Source: Trebonia sp035294225
GTDB lineage: Bacteria; Actinomycetota; Actinomycetes; Streptosporangiales; Streptosporangiaceae
Assembly (NCBI GenBank): GCA_035294225.1
Contig: DATGLH010000093.1
Coordinates: 18,203-82,202, forward strand
DNA: 64,000 bases
Direction: 5' to 3'
Shown: positions 52,942 to 61,358 of the stretch, piece by piece
How the letters are laid out: the number at the start of each line of letters is the position of its first letter
How positions within the stretch are numbered: position 1 is the stretch's first letter
Program-made: the position numbers and the translations under genes
The notes under the pieces: model-generated
Databases searched by the model: none
Seen by the model: only the letters and a program-made list of their open reading frames with translations
What the model was told of the DNA's origin: nothing

Positions 52942-54189
52942 TCAGCGCTGGGCCCACGGGTCGCGCGGGTTCCGCTGATCCCGGCCGGGCCGCGGGTCCC
53001 GGGCACCCCCGGGCCCCTGCCCGGCCCACGGGTCCGGCTGGCCCCGGCGGGGAGGATGGTCCGGCGGGAAGCCGCCGGGCAGCGGGCCGCTGCCCGGCGG
53101 CCGCGGGCCTGGGGGCCGGCGGCCGCCCCAGGCGTCACGGCCGTCGCGCGGATCCCGGTTCGCCCGCGGGGGGCCTGGGAAGCCGGTACCGGCCGGACCA
53201 TCCCAGGGACCCGGATCATCCCGGGGACCGGGCGCGCCCCATGGGTCGCGTTCGCCGCCCGGGAGCCGCGGACGCTGGCCACGGTCCGGGGGCCGGCCTG
53301 GTGCCGCGCCCGGTGCCGCAGCGCCGCCCGGGCGGCGGACGCCGGGCCGGGCGGCGGACATCTCGAACTGGCCGGCGACAAGCAGCCTGCCGAGCAGCCA
53401 CCGGGCGCAGGCGACCACCACGACGAGGATGGTGGCCGCGCACATCCAGAAGAAGACGTTGGCGATCCATTGCAGGAAGCTCGCGCCGAGCTCCGTCTTG
53501 GAGGTGTCGATACCGCGGTCGTGGATGGCCCCGGTCACCACGGCCCCGATGAAATTGGCGAGGGCGGGCAGCGGAAATACCATGTAAAGGGCGCCGCGCC
53601 AGATGCCGAGCGTGGCGATGACCGAGCCCACGAGGACCAAGAAGCCCAGCAGGAAGCCCGGCTCGCTCTTGGTCGCCACGGTGCCGGCCACCCCCAGCAG
53701 GGTGGCGGCGAGCAGGACGCAGCAGGCGGTACGGGTGGACAGCCTGCCCATCCAGCGCAGCGCCGGACCCGCCCGGAGCCCGGCTGGCCCTCCCGGCGGG
53801 GCGGCGGCCCCCCGCTCCCTGCCGCCCGGCCCGTCCGGCTGGCCGAATCCGATGCCGCCGCGCCCGGCCCGCCCGCCGCGGCCGGGCGGGCCCAGCGGGT
53901 CCGGGCCGCGGGCCCCCGGACCACGGCGGGGATCACCCGGACCGCGGTCGTCTCTGCGTGGCACCCGGTCGAGGGGAACATGTCCGCCGGGGCCGCGGGG
54001 GCGCTGGCTCCCCGTCCCCTGGCCGGGACCGGGGCCGTTCCGGCCCCACCCGGCCGGGCCCGGCGCGGCGCCGGGGTAGCCGTTCGGATCACCCGGCGGC
54101 CAGCCGGAATCAGCCCCGCGCGGCGCGGAGCGGGCGGGGCCGCCGCGCGCGGGGCCTGTTCGGGGCTCTTGCCCGGGTGATGTCGTCAT
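52942..54189 (-). CDS. DUF6542-type membrane protein with proline-rich ends
   Basis: ATG at 54189; 415 residues. About 165 N-terminal and 145 C-terminal residues are Pro/Gly/Arg-rich and disordered. The middle holds four hydrophobic helices (CCVLLAATLLGVAGTVA, LLGFLVLVGSVIATLGIW, LYMVFPLPALANFIGAVV, and ANVFFWMCAATILVVVVACARWLL), similar to the actinobacterial DUF6542 family. Function unknown. A TAATCT box lies eight bases before the ATG on this strand. Convergent with pcrA. Confidence 0.7.
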   Translation of the reverse strand: MTTSPGQEPRTGPARGGPARSAPRGADSGWPPGDPNGYPGAAPGPAGWGRNGPGPGQGTGSQRPRGPGGHVPLDRVPRRDDRGPGDPRRGPGARGPDPLGPPGRGGRAGRGGIGFGQPDGPGGRERGAAAPPGGPAGLRAGPALRWMGRLSTRTACCVLLAATLLGVAGTVATKSEPGFLLGFLVLVGSVIATLGIWRGALYMVFPLPALANFIGAVVTGAIHDRGIDTSKTELGASFLQWIANVFFWMCAATILVVVVACARWLLGRLLVAGQFEMSAARPGVRRPGGAAAPGAAPGRPPDRGQRPRLPGGERDPWGAPGPRDDPGPWDGPAGTGFPGPPRANRDPRDGRDAWGGRRPPGPRPPGSGPLPGGFPPDHPPRRGQPDPWAGQGPGGARDPRPGRDQRNPRDPWAQR

Positions 54190-54197
54190 TGCTGCTG

Positions 54198-54203
54198 AGA
54201 TTA
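54198..54203 (-). promoter_or_regulatory. Leaderless-type -10 box for the DUF6542 gene
   Basis: On the minus strand TAATCT is followed by eight bases and the ATG at 54189. Confidence 0.45.
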
Positions 54204-54419
54204 GTGCATGGATACCTAAGTTCGCCCTAATCAAGCCCGGCCAGCCCGCGCGGCCGGCCGCCGGCTGCCCGGAAATACCGTCAAAGTGACCGTAGAACTA
54301 CCATCTGCGGCCGGTGCCCGGTTATTTCGAACGGCGTCATTACAACTCAGGGTGCTTTCAGCTTCGCCAGGTAACCTACGCCGCAGCGGTGATTGGGTCC
54401 ACGGCGGAGGAGACACTCC

Positions 54420-55994
54420 ATGTTCGGGGCGCGCGGCGGCGCGGCGATAGCCGGCAAGGCCGGATATGCCTTGTGCTGTGCCTTCGCTTCGCTGGTCATG
54501 GTCGCGAGCGGCTTCGCGTACTACGTGAAGAGCCAGGTCGCCAGCATCGGCGGATCGAGCGTGATCTCCGGCGGGGCGTCGGTGGGCGCGATGAACATCC
54601 TGCTGATGGGCCTGGAGAGCCGCACTTACTGGAACGGCGAGCCGCTGCCCCGGGGCCTTGAGGACATCATGCACATCGGCTCGGTCGGCGGCAACGCGAC
54701 CAACACGCTGATCCTGGTGCACATCTTCGCCGGCGGGCAGAAGGCGGTCGCGTTCTCCATCCCGCGCGATGACTGGGTCACCTTCCCCCAGCCTTACGAC
54801 GGACAGGCGCAGGGCAAGATCGACCAGGCGTACGGCTTCGCCATGGCCGCGAAGGAAAGCCAGCTCGCGGGCGCGCACCTCAGCCAGGACGAGCTCGCGT
54901 ACCAGGGCAACGAGGCCGGGCGGCTCGCCGAGATCCAGACCGTCGAGGCGCTGACCGGGGTGCGCATCGACCACTTCGCCGAGCTCAACCTGGACGGGTT
55001 CTACGAGCTGGCCAGGGTCTTCGACGGCATCGAGGTGTGCGTGAAATCGGAGGACGGCGGCCGGAACCTCACTGACGCCAACTCCGGCGCCCACCTCAAG
55101 GTGGGCTACCAGCACCTGGACGCGGCGCAGGCGCTGGCGTTCGTCCGGGAGCGGGACAACCTCGCCAACGGCGACCTGGACCGCACCCACCGCCAGCAGG
55201 CGGTCATCGACTACGTGATCTGGAAGCTGAAGACCCAGGGTGTGCTCGCCGACCTCGGCCAGCTGTCGTCCCTGCTGACGGTCGCCAAGCAGTACCTGAT
55301 CACCGACCGCGACTGGAACCTGCTGGACTTCCTCTCCGAGATGAGAAGCCTGACCGGCAAGAACCTGACCTTCCGCACGCTGCCGATCACGGGGTACCAG
55401 ACCATCGACGGCCAGGCCGCCAACGTGATCAACCCGGCCTACATCAAGCAGGTGGTGAACGAGGCGTTCTACCCGCCGGCGCCCTCCCAGCCGGGGCCGG
55501 CGAAACCGGCCGGGACCGCGGCGGCCGGCCAGAAGGCGTCCGGCACGCTGTCCCCGGGGGCGACCACGGTGGACATCTACAACGGCGGGTACACCTCCGG
55601 GCTGGCCGGGCAGCTATCGCAGGCGCTGGCCGCCGTCGGCTACAAGGCGGGTAAGGTCGGCAACATCCCCGTCCAGTCGTCCACCGAAGTCCGTTACGGC
55701 GCGGGGGCCGCGGCCGCCGCGCAGAAGATCGCCGGGTACTTCACGGACGTGACCGCCAGCCCGGACTCCACCGTCGCCGCCGGCCATGTGGAGGTGCTGC
55801 TGGGGACGGACGCCACCGCCGTCCCGGCGGCGCTCACATCGCCCTCGCCGGCGTCCGGCTCGCCGCCCGCTGCCTCGGCTGGCTCGCCGTCGCCGTCCAG
55901 CTCCGCGCTCAACCCGTCCCAGAGCAACGGTGCCAACGGGGGCGCCGTGACGGTCAAGCCGAACGCGCCGTACGGGATTCCCTGCGTGTACTGA
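54420..55994 (+). CDS. LytR-CpsA-Psr family cell-wall polymer ligase
   Basis: ATG at 54420 after GGCGGAGGAG; 524 residues. One N-terminal transmembrane helix (about 15-36), then the LCP domain (60-310), with NILLMGLESR, SIPRDDWV (catalytic Asp), GYQHLDAAQALAFVR and the Arg motif DLDRTHRQQAVI. A C-terminal LytR_C domain follows near 375-470, and the end is Ser/Pro-rich. LCP enzymes attach teichoic acids or arabinogalactan-type polymers to peptidoglycan. Divergent from the DUF6542 gene. Confidence 0.92.
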   Translation: MFGARGGAAIAGKAGYALCCAFASLVMVASGFAYYVKSQVASIGGSSVISGGASVGAMNILLMGLESRTYWNGEPLPRGLEDIMHIGSVGGNATNTLILVHIFAGGQKAVAFSIPRDDWVTFPQPYDGQAQGKIDQAYGFAMAAKESQLAGAHLSQDELAYQGNEAGRLAEIQTVEALTGVRIDHFAELNLDGFYELARVFDGIEVCVKSEDGGRNLTDANSGAHLKVGYQHLDAAQALAFVRERDNLANGDLDRTHRQQAVIDYVIWKLKTQGVLADLGQLSSLLTVAKQYLITDRDWNLLDFLSEMRSLTGKNLTFRTLPITGYQTIDGQAANVINPAYIKQVVNEAFYPPAPSQPGPAKPAGTAAAGQKASGTLSPGATTVDIYNGGYTSGLAGQLSQALAAVGYKAGKVGNIPVQSSTEVRYGAGAAAAAQKIAGYFTDVTASPDSTVAAGHVEVLLGTDATAVPAALTSPSPASGSPPAASAGSPSPSSSALNPSQSNGANGGAVTVKPNAPYGIPCVY

Positions 55995-56010
55995 CCGCCG
56001 GTGCCGCCGC

Positions 56011-56028
56011 TACCCTGATTCCGGGAGG
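56011..56028 (+). promoter_or_regulatory. Promoter -10 box and ribosome-binding site of the mutase subunit gene
   Basis: TACCCT at 56011-56016 and GGGAGG at 56023-56028 precede the GTG at 56033, so this transcript carries a very short leader with a binding site. Confidence 0.45.
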
Positions 56029-56032
56029 CACT

Positions 56033-56449
56033 GTGGCAGATACATCGGGCAGGATCCGCGTCATCGTGGCCAAGGCAGGACTGGACGGCCACGACCGGGG
56101 CGCGAAGGTAGTGGCGCGCGCGCTGCGCGACGCCGGCGTCGAGGTCATCTACACCGGCCTGCACCAGACACCGGAGCAGATCGTGGCGGCCGCCATCCAG
56201 GAGGACGTGGACGCGATCGGCCTTTCGGTGCTGTCCGGCGCTCATATGACGCTCTTCGCCCGCCTCATCGAACTGCTCAACGAGCAGGACGCCGCGGACA
56301 TCGTGGTGTTCGGCGGCGGCATCATCCCGGACGCCGACATCCCCCAGCTCGCGCAGATGGGCGTGGCCAAGATCTTCACCCCGGGCACGCCCACCACCGA
56401 CATCGTCGCCTGGGTCCTGGAAGCGCTGGGCCCCCGCCGCGCCGCCTGA
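56033..56449 (+). CDS. icmB: Cobalamin-binding small subunit of an acyl-CoA mutase (IcmB-like)
   Basis: GTG at 56033; 138 residues, a stand-alone B12-binding domain. The cobalamin motif is Asp18-X-His20-X-X-Gly23 (GLDGHDRGAK), followed by SVLSGAH and GGGIIPDADI. Position between pcrA and sucCD matches icmB of Streptomyces coelicolor, so isobutyryl-CoA mutase is the best guess; methylmalonyl- or ethylmalonyl-type partners are possible. The catalytic large subunit is not in this window. Confidence 0.85.
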   Translation: MADTSGRIRVIVAKAGLDGHDRGAKVVARALRDAGVEVIYTGLHQTPEQIVAAAIQEDVDAIGLSVLSGAHMTLFARLIELLNEQDAADIVVFGGGIIPDADIPQLAQMGVAKIFTPGTPTTDIVAWVLEALGPRRAA

Positions 56450-56470
56450 CGCGGCGCGGCGGGGGCCCAG
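56426..56470. terminator. Perfect 20-base-stem hairpin between convergent icmB and sucD
   Basis: 56426-56445 pairs without mismatch with 56451-56470 around a five-base loop. The left arm is the last seven codons of icmB and the stop falls in the loop. A bidirectional terminator for icmB and the sucC-sucD operon. Confidence 0.85.
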
Positions 56471-56489
56471 CACGGCGCTGACGAGAGGG

Positions 56490-57377
56490 CTAGGCCGGGC
56501 GCATGATCTCGCGGACCAGCGCGGCCGTCTCGCTGGGGGTCCTGCCGACGCGGACGCCCGCCTTTTCCAGCGCCTCCTTCTTCGCCTGGGCGGTGCCGGA
56601 GGAGCCGGAGATGATCGCGCCCGCGTGGCCCATCGTCTTGCCCTCGGGCGCGGTGAACCCGGCGACATAGCCGACGACCGGCTTGGTCACCTTCTGCTCG
56701 ATGAACGCGGCGGCCCGCTCTTCGGCGTCGCCGCCGATCTCGCCGATCATCACGATCGCCGCCGTCTCCGGGTCGTCCTCGAACGCCTGGAGGCAGTCGA
56801 TGTGCGTGGTGCCGATGACCGGGTCGCCGCCGATGCCGACGCAGGTGGAGAAGCCGATGTCCCGCAGTTCGTACATCATCTGGTAGGTCAGCGTGCCCGA
56901 CTTGGACACCAGGCCGATCCGGCCCTCGCTGGTGATGTCGGCCGGGATGATGCCCGCGTTGGACTTGCCGGGGGAGGCGATGCCCGGGCAGTTCGGGCCG
57001 ACGATGCGCGTGGCGTTGCCCGCCTCGACGGCGCGTGCCCAGAACTCGGCGGTGTCGTGCACCGGGATGCCCTCGGTGATCACGACGCACAGCGGGATCC
57101 GCGCCTCGATCGCCTCGATGACCGCGGCCTTGGTGCCGGCGGCCGGGACGAACACGACGGATACGTCCGCGCCGGTCGCCGCCATCGTCTCAGCCACCGT
57201 GCCGAAGACGGGAACCGGCCGTCCGTTCAGCTCAATGCTCTGGCCCGCCTTCTTCGGGTTGGTGCCGCCGACCACGTTGGTGCCCGCGGCGAGCATCCGC
57301 GCGCCGTGCTTGCGCCCCTCGGAGCCGGTGATGCCCTGAATCATGACCCGGCTCTCGGCAGTCAGGAAGATCGCCAC
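56490..57377 (-). CDS. sucD: Succinyl-CoA synthetase alpha subunit (ADP-forming)
   Basis: GTG at 57377, directly after the sucC stop; 295 residues. CoA-binding N-terminal Rossmann fold (VMIQGITGSEGRKHG, GGTNPKKAG). NCPGIASPGKSNAGI is conserved, and the phosphohistidine is in GHAGAIISGSSG. TCA-cycle enzyme with sucC. Confidence 0.96.
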   Translation of the reverse strand: MAIFLTAESRVMIQGITGSEGRKHGARMLAAGTNVVGGTNPKKAGQSIELNGRPVPVFGTVAETMAATGADVSVVFVPAAGTKAAVIEAIEARIPLCVVITEGIPVHDTAEFWARAVEAGNATRIVGPNCPGIASPGKSNAGIIPADITSEGRIGLVSKSGTLTYQMMYELRDIGFSTCVGIGGDPVIGTTHIDCLQAFEDDPETAAIVMIGEIGGDAEERAAAFIEQKVTKPVVGYVAGFTAPEGKTMGHAGAIISGSSGTAQAKKEALEKAGVRVGRTPSETAALVREIMRPA

Positions 57378-57378
57378 C

Positions 57379-58569
57379 TCATGCTCCCTTCGCGGCGGCC
57401 AGCTCGGCCGCGCGGCGCGCCGCGCCGTCCATCGTGTCCACCTGTTCGACCCCGGGCAGGTCCGCTTCCCGCAGGATGCGCCGTCCCTCCGCCGCGCTGT
57501 TGCCGTCCAGCCGGACGACGATCGGCCGGTCCACCTGCTCGCCCCGCGCCGCCAGCATGCTGAACGCGGACACGATCCCGTTGGCCACCGCGTCGCACGC
57601 GGTGATCCCGCCGAAGACGTTCACGAACACCGACCGGACGCCGGGGTCGGACAGCACGATCTCCAGGCCGCTGGCCATGACCTCGGCCGACGCGCCGCCG
57701 CCGATGTCGAGGAAGTTCGCCGGCCGGATACCGCCGCACGACTCCCCGGCGTACGCCACCACGTCCAGCGTGGACATCACCAGGCCCGCGCCGTTGCCGA
57801 TGATGCCGACCTCGCCGTTCAGCTTCACGTAGTTGAGGTGCTTTTCCCTGGCCCGCGCCTCGATCGGGTCGGCGGAGGTCGCGTCGGCGAACCGCTGGTG
57901 GTCCTGGCGGAACGCGGCGTTGTCGTCCAGCGTCACCTTGCCGTCAAGGGCCAGCACCCGGCCGTCCGGGGTCAGCACCATCGGGTTCACCTCGACGAGG
58001 GTCGCGTCCTCGTCGGCGAACAAGGCCCACAGCCGTTCGGCGAGCACCGCGGCCTGCTCGGCGGCTTCGTCCGGGATCCGGCCGGCCTTGACGATCTCCA
58101 GGGCCTTCGCGCGGTCCACCCCGGTCAGCGGGGAGATCGGGACGCGGGCGATCGCGTCCGGGTTGCTGTGCGCGACCTCCTCGATCTCCATGCCGCCCTC
58201 GACGGAGCAGATGGACATGAACGTGCGGTTCGCGCGGTCAAGCAGGAACGACAGATAGTACTCGGACTTGATGTCCGTCGCCTCGGCGATCAGCACCTTG
58301 TGTACGGTGTGACCCTTGATATCCATGCCGATGATGCGCTGGGCCTTTTCATAGGCGTCCATCGGCCCGTCGGCCAGCTTGACGCCGCCGGCCTTGCCGC
58401 GGCCGCCGGTCTTCACCTGCGCCTTCACCACGACTTGAGGGCTGCCTTCGGCCGCGAACGCGGTGGCGATCTCCCGCGCCTCTTCGGCGGTATTGGCGAC
58501 CTTGTCTTTCGGCACCGGAACGCCGTATTCGGCGAAAAGCTCCTTAGCCTGATACTCAAACAGGTCCAC
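57379..58569 (-). CDS. sucC: Succinyl-CoA synthetase beta subunit
   Basis: GTG at 58569 gives MDLFEYQAKELFAEYGVP; 396 residues. ATP-grasp domain (VVVKAQVKTGGRGKAGGV), EVNPMVLTPDG and the GGITACDAVANGIVSA loop are typical. The frame extends to 58635 but the family start is at 58569. Operon sucC-sucD. The order sucCD, perM, purN, purH also occurs in Mycobacterium tuberculosis. Confidence 0.95.
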   Translation of the reverse strand: MDLFEYQAKELFAEYGVPVPKDKVANTAEEAREIATAFAAEGSPQVVVKAQVKTGGRGKAGGVKLADGPMDAYEKAQRIIGMDIKGHTVHKVLIAEATDIKSEYYLSFLLDRANRTFMSICSVEGGMEIEEVAHSNPDAIARVPISPLTGVDRAKALEIVKAGRIPDEAAEQAAVLAERLWALFADEDATLVEVNPMVLTPDGRVLALDGKVTLDDNAAFRQDHQRFADATSADPIEARAREKHLNYVKLNGEVGIIGNGAGLVMSTLDVVAYAGESCGGIRPANFLDIGGGASAEVMASGLEIVLSDPGVRSVFVNVFGGITACDAVANGIVSAFSMLAARGEQVDRPIVVRLDGNSAAEGRRILREADLPGVEQVDTMDGAARRAAELAAAKGA

Positions 58570-58760
58570 TGGGGGTCCGATCTCGGTCCGTTGCTTCGCG
58601 TCTGGATGTCGCCGCATGACAAACGGCGCCCACATGCAGCGTAGCCCTTGCCCATTGCCAGGCGCCGCTCAGGTCGCCGAGGGCACCGGTGTGAGCTGAC
58701 TCTCAGCGGCGCCGCGCCGCGCGGCGTGGCGCCGTGCCGTTTGCCCCGGCGGTTGCCAGG

Positions 58761-60098
58761 ATGGGCGATGTGAGCGATGCGCCGGCCCCTGGGATCACCG
58801 TGCCGAGCCGGGCCATGCTCATGGCGGGCGGCCGCGCCGCGCTGGCGGCGGCGGGCGGCGGGCTCGCGGTCCTCGTCACGCTCACCGCCATCGGCTGGAT
58901 CACCGCGCCGCACGTCGGCGTGGGCGGCGGCCTGTCGGGCGTGCTGCGCTCAGCCGGCCTGCTGTGGCTGGTCGCGCACCATGTCGAGGTGACCGTCCAT
59001 GGCGTCGGCCGGATCGGGCTGCTGCCGCTCGGCCTGGTCCTGCTGCCCGGCGCGCTGATCGAACGGGCGGGGCGCTGGATGACCAGCACGGGCCACGTGA
59101 CCCAGCTGCGGCATGTGGGCTACGCGGCACTGGCGATCGCGCTCCCTTACACGCTGTTCACCGGTGCCGTCGCCGTGGCGAGCCGGACCCCGGCCGCGGC
59201 GCCGTCGCTGTGGCAGGCGGTCTGCGCCGGCTTCCTGGTCGCGCTGGTGGCCAGCGGGTTCGGCGCGGCGCGCGGCCTCGCGCCGTGGCGCAGGCTGGCC
59301 GCGCGGGTGGCGCCCCGGCCGCGCTCGGTGATCTTGGGCATGGTGGCGGCGCTCGCGGTGCTGACCGCCTGCGGCGCGCTGCTGGCCGGGGCATCGCTGG
59401 CGGTTCACCTGACCGCCTACCGCAAGGCGGTGGCCGCCCTCTCCCCGGGGGCCGGCGGGTCCGCGCTGCTGCTGCTGGCCGGGCTCAGCTACCTGCCCAA
59501 CTCCGTCATCTGGGCGATCGCCTACATGCTCGGGCCGGGGTTCTCGTTCGGAACCGGCACCGCGGTCTCGCCGTCCGGGTCCGCGCTTGGCCCGGTTCCC
59601 GCGTTTCCCGCGCTCGCCGCCCTGCCGACCGGGACGGGCCCGGCGTTCCCGGCGTGGCTAGGGTTCTTCGTGCTGGCGGTGCCGTATCTGGCAGGCGCGC
59701 TCGCCGGCCTGATGACCGTGCGGATCGCACCGACGCCGTTCCTGGAGGCGGCACCGCTGTGGGGGCTGCTGACGGGGACGCTGGCCGCGGTGGTCATCGG
59801 GTTCGGCGCGAAGTTCTCCGGCGGCCCGCTCGGCGCGGGCCGGCTCGCGGCGGTGGGGCCGGCCGGCGCCGAGGCCGGGCTGGTCGCGGTCCTGGAGGTG
59901 GGGGTGACCGCCGCGCTGGTCGCCGGGGCCGCCAACTGGCTGCTGCTGCGCCGCCATATCCGCCGCATCCGCCGCCTCGCCGCCGGCGGCGCCGCCCTGG
60001 CGCGGGAGTCGGCGCTGGCGGGTCACCACCTGGAGGACGGCGACGCGGGCGGGCACCGCATCTACTATGACCCCTGGGCGGCCGACCGGGACCAGTGA
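58761..60098 (+). CDS. DUF6350 polytopic membrane protein (PerM-like)
   Basis: ATG at 58761 chosen, 445 residues; GTG at 58734 or 58770 are alternatives. About nine to ten hydrophobic helices are seen, with LLPLGLVLLPGALIERAG and SYLPNSVIWAIAYMLGPGF as conserved-looking parts. Position between sucCD and purN equals Rv0955 (perM) of M. tuberculosis, needed for cell division and persistence. Family assignment rests on topology and synteny. Confidence 0.78.
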   Translation: MGDVSDAPAPGITVPSRAMLMAGGRAALAAAGGGLAVLVTLTAIGWITAPHVGVGGGLSGVLRSAGLLWLVAHHVEVTVHGVGRIGLLPLGLVLLPGALIERAGRWMTSTGHVTQLRHVGYAALAIALPYTLFTGAVAVASRTPAAAPSLWQAVCAGFLVALVASGFGAARGLAPWRRLAARVAPRPRSVILGMVAALAVLTACGALLAGASLAVHLTAYRKAVAALSPGAGGSALLLLAGLSYLPNSVIWAIAYMLGPGFSFGTGTAVSPSGSALGPVPAFPALAALPTGTGPAFPAWLGFFVLAVPYLAGALAGLMTVRIAPTPFLEAAPLWGLLTGTLAAVVIGFGAKFSGGPLGAGRLAAVGPAGAEAGLVAVLEVGVTAALVAGAANWLLLRRHIRRIRRLAAGGAALARESALAGHHLEDGDAGGHRIYYDPWAADRDQ

Positions 60099-60205
60099 GG
60101 TTCGCGCCCGTCCTTGCCGCACCTGGCTGCGCTCCGGCGCGATACCCGCCCGGAAGCACACGGTCAAGCCGGGCGGGGCCCCGGCAGGGGCGGGGTCAGC
60201 CGCGG

Positions 60206-60694
60206 TCAGCCGCCGAGGACGGCGATCTCGGCGCCCACCGAGTTGCTGAGCTGCTGCTGGCAGGCCTGCTGGGCGGCGACCGTGTTGGCGCCCGACAGGC
60301 AGTTGGAGTACTGCGTCAGCTGCGGCCAGAACATCGCGAACCCCGCCAGGACGACCGCGCTGAACCCGAATCCCACCGCGCCGAGGATGGCGGCCAGGAC
60401 CGCGGCGCGGGGACGCCCGCTGCCGCCGCGGCGGGCGCGGGACATGGCGGAGATCGAAAGCCACAACGCGACCGCGGCGATGACCAGGGCGACCGCGACG
60501 ACATACACGCCGCGCTGCACGTTGCCGATCATCATCATGGCGAACAGGCTGATGAGGGCCAGCATGAGCGCCGCCCAGACCCGCTGCTGCAAGGCCGGGT
60601 CCGCCGGCGGGCGCGGTGGTCCTCCCCCGGGATGCGGGTACAGCGGCGGCCGGGAAGGGGGAGAGGGCCGCTGCTCGTCGGTGGGTCTGGCCAT
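60206..60694 (-). CDS. Small membrane protein, unknown function
   Basis: ATG at 60694; 162 residues. A Pro-rich N terminus (about 35 residues), then three hydrophobic helices (VWAALMLALISLFAMMMIG, VYVVAVALVIAAVALWLSI, and AAILGAVGFGFSAVVLAGFAMF) and a short external end with two cysteines. Divergent from purN with starts 37 bases apart. Similar small membrane proteins occupy this place in other Actinobacteria. Confidence 0.75.
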   Translation of the reverse strand: MARPTDEQRPSPPSRPPLYPHPGGGPPRPPADPALQQRVWAALMLALISLFAMMMIGNVQRGVYVVAVALVIAAVALWLSISAMSRARRGGSGRPRAAVLAAILGAVGFGFSAVVLAGFAMFWPQLTQYSNCLSGANTVAAQQACQQQLSNSVGAEIAVLGG

Positions 60695-60718
60695 CGCGTT
60701 CCATTCTGCCGCACCGAT

Positions 60719-60724
60719 TAGGGT
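60719..60724 (+). promoter_or_regulatory. Leaderless-type -10 box for purN
   Basis: TAGGGT followed by seven bases and the ATG at 60732. Confidence 0.5.
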
Positions 60725-60731
60725 GGCTGCC

Positions 60732-61358
60732 ATGAAAGAAAGGCCCGCCAGGCTGGTCGTGCTCGTCTCCGGCGAGGGGACGAACTTGCAGGCGCTGATC
60801 GACGCCTGCGCGGATCCAGCGTACGGCGCGGCCGTCGTCGCGGTCGGCGCCGACCGCGACGGCATCGGCGCGCTCGGCCGCGCGGCCAGGGCCGGCATCC
60901 CGGCCTTCGTCCTCAAGGTCAGGGACTTCCCGGCCCGCGAGGCCTGGGACCAGGCGCTGGCGGACAGGTGCCAGGAATACGAGCCGGACCTGATCGTCTG
61001 CGCGGGCTTCATGAAGCTCGTCGGCAAGGCGTTCCTCGGCCGCTTCAAAGGCCGGTGCCTGAACACCCATCCCGCCTTGCTACCGTCGTTCCCTGGCATG
61101 CACGGGGTGCGGGACGCCCTCGAGTACGGGGTCAAGGTGACCGGCTGCACGGTGTTCCTGGTGGACGAGGGCGTGGACGCGGGCCCGGTGGTCGCGCAGG
61201 CGTGCGTGCCGGTGCGCGACGATGACGACGTGGCGACGCTGCACGAGCGCATCAAGGTCGCCGAACGCGCGTTGCTCGTCGACACGGTGGGCAGGATGGC
61301 CCGCGAGGGCTGGTCCGCGGGCGGCGGCTCGGGCAGGAAAGTGAGGATCGGCAGTTGA
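60732..61358 (+). CDS. purN: Phosphoribosylglycinamide formyltransferase
   Basis: Third step of purine synthesis, using formyl-tetrahydrofolate. ATG at 60732; 208 residues. LVSGEGTNLQALIDAC, GFMKLVGKAFL and the catalytic NTHPALLPSFPGMHG are conserved, with the Asp-containing VDEGVDAGPVVAQ. The longer upstream frame was rejected. Stop overlaps purH. Confidence 0.96.
   Translation: MKERPARLVVLVSGEGTNLQALIDACADPAYGAAVVAVGADRDGIGALGRAARAGIPAFVLKVRDFPAREAWDQALADRCQEYEPDLIVCAGFMKLVGKAFLGRFKGRCLNTHPALLPSFPGMHGVRDALEYGVKVTGCTVFLVDEGVDAGPVVAQACVPVRDDDDVATLHERIKVAERALLVDTVGRMAREGWSAGGGSGRKVRIGS

Noticed and set aside
52822..54180. 452-codon plus-strand frame opposite the DUF6542 gene
   Set aside because: Pro/Ala/Arg-only composition with no hydrophobic or conserved pattern, while the minus strand encodes clear transmembrane helices.
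59658..61070. 470-codon minus-strand frame opposite perM and purN
   Set aside because: Shadow of two real genes; only the part 60206-60694 in another frame is coding on that strand.
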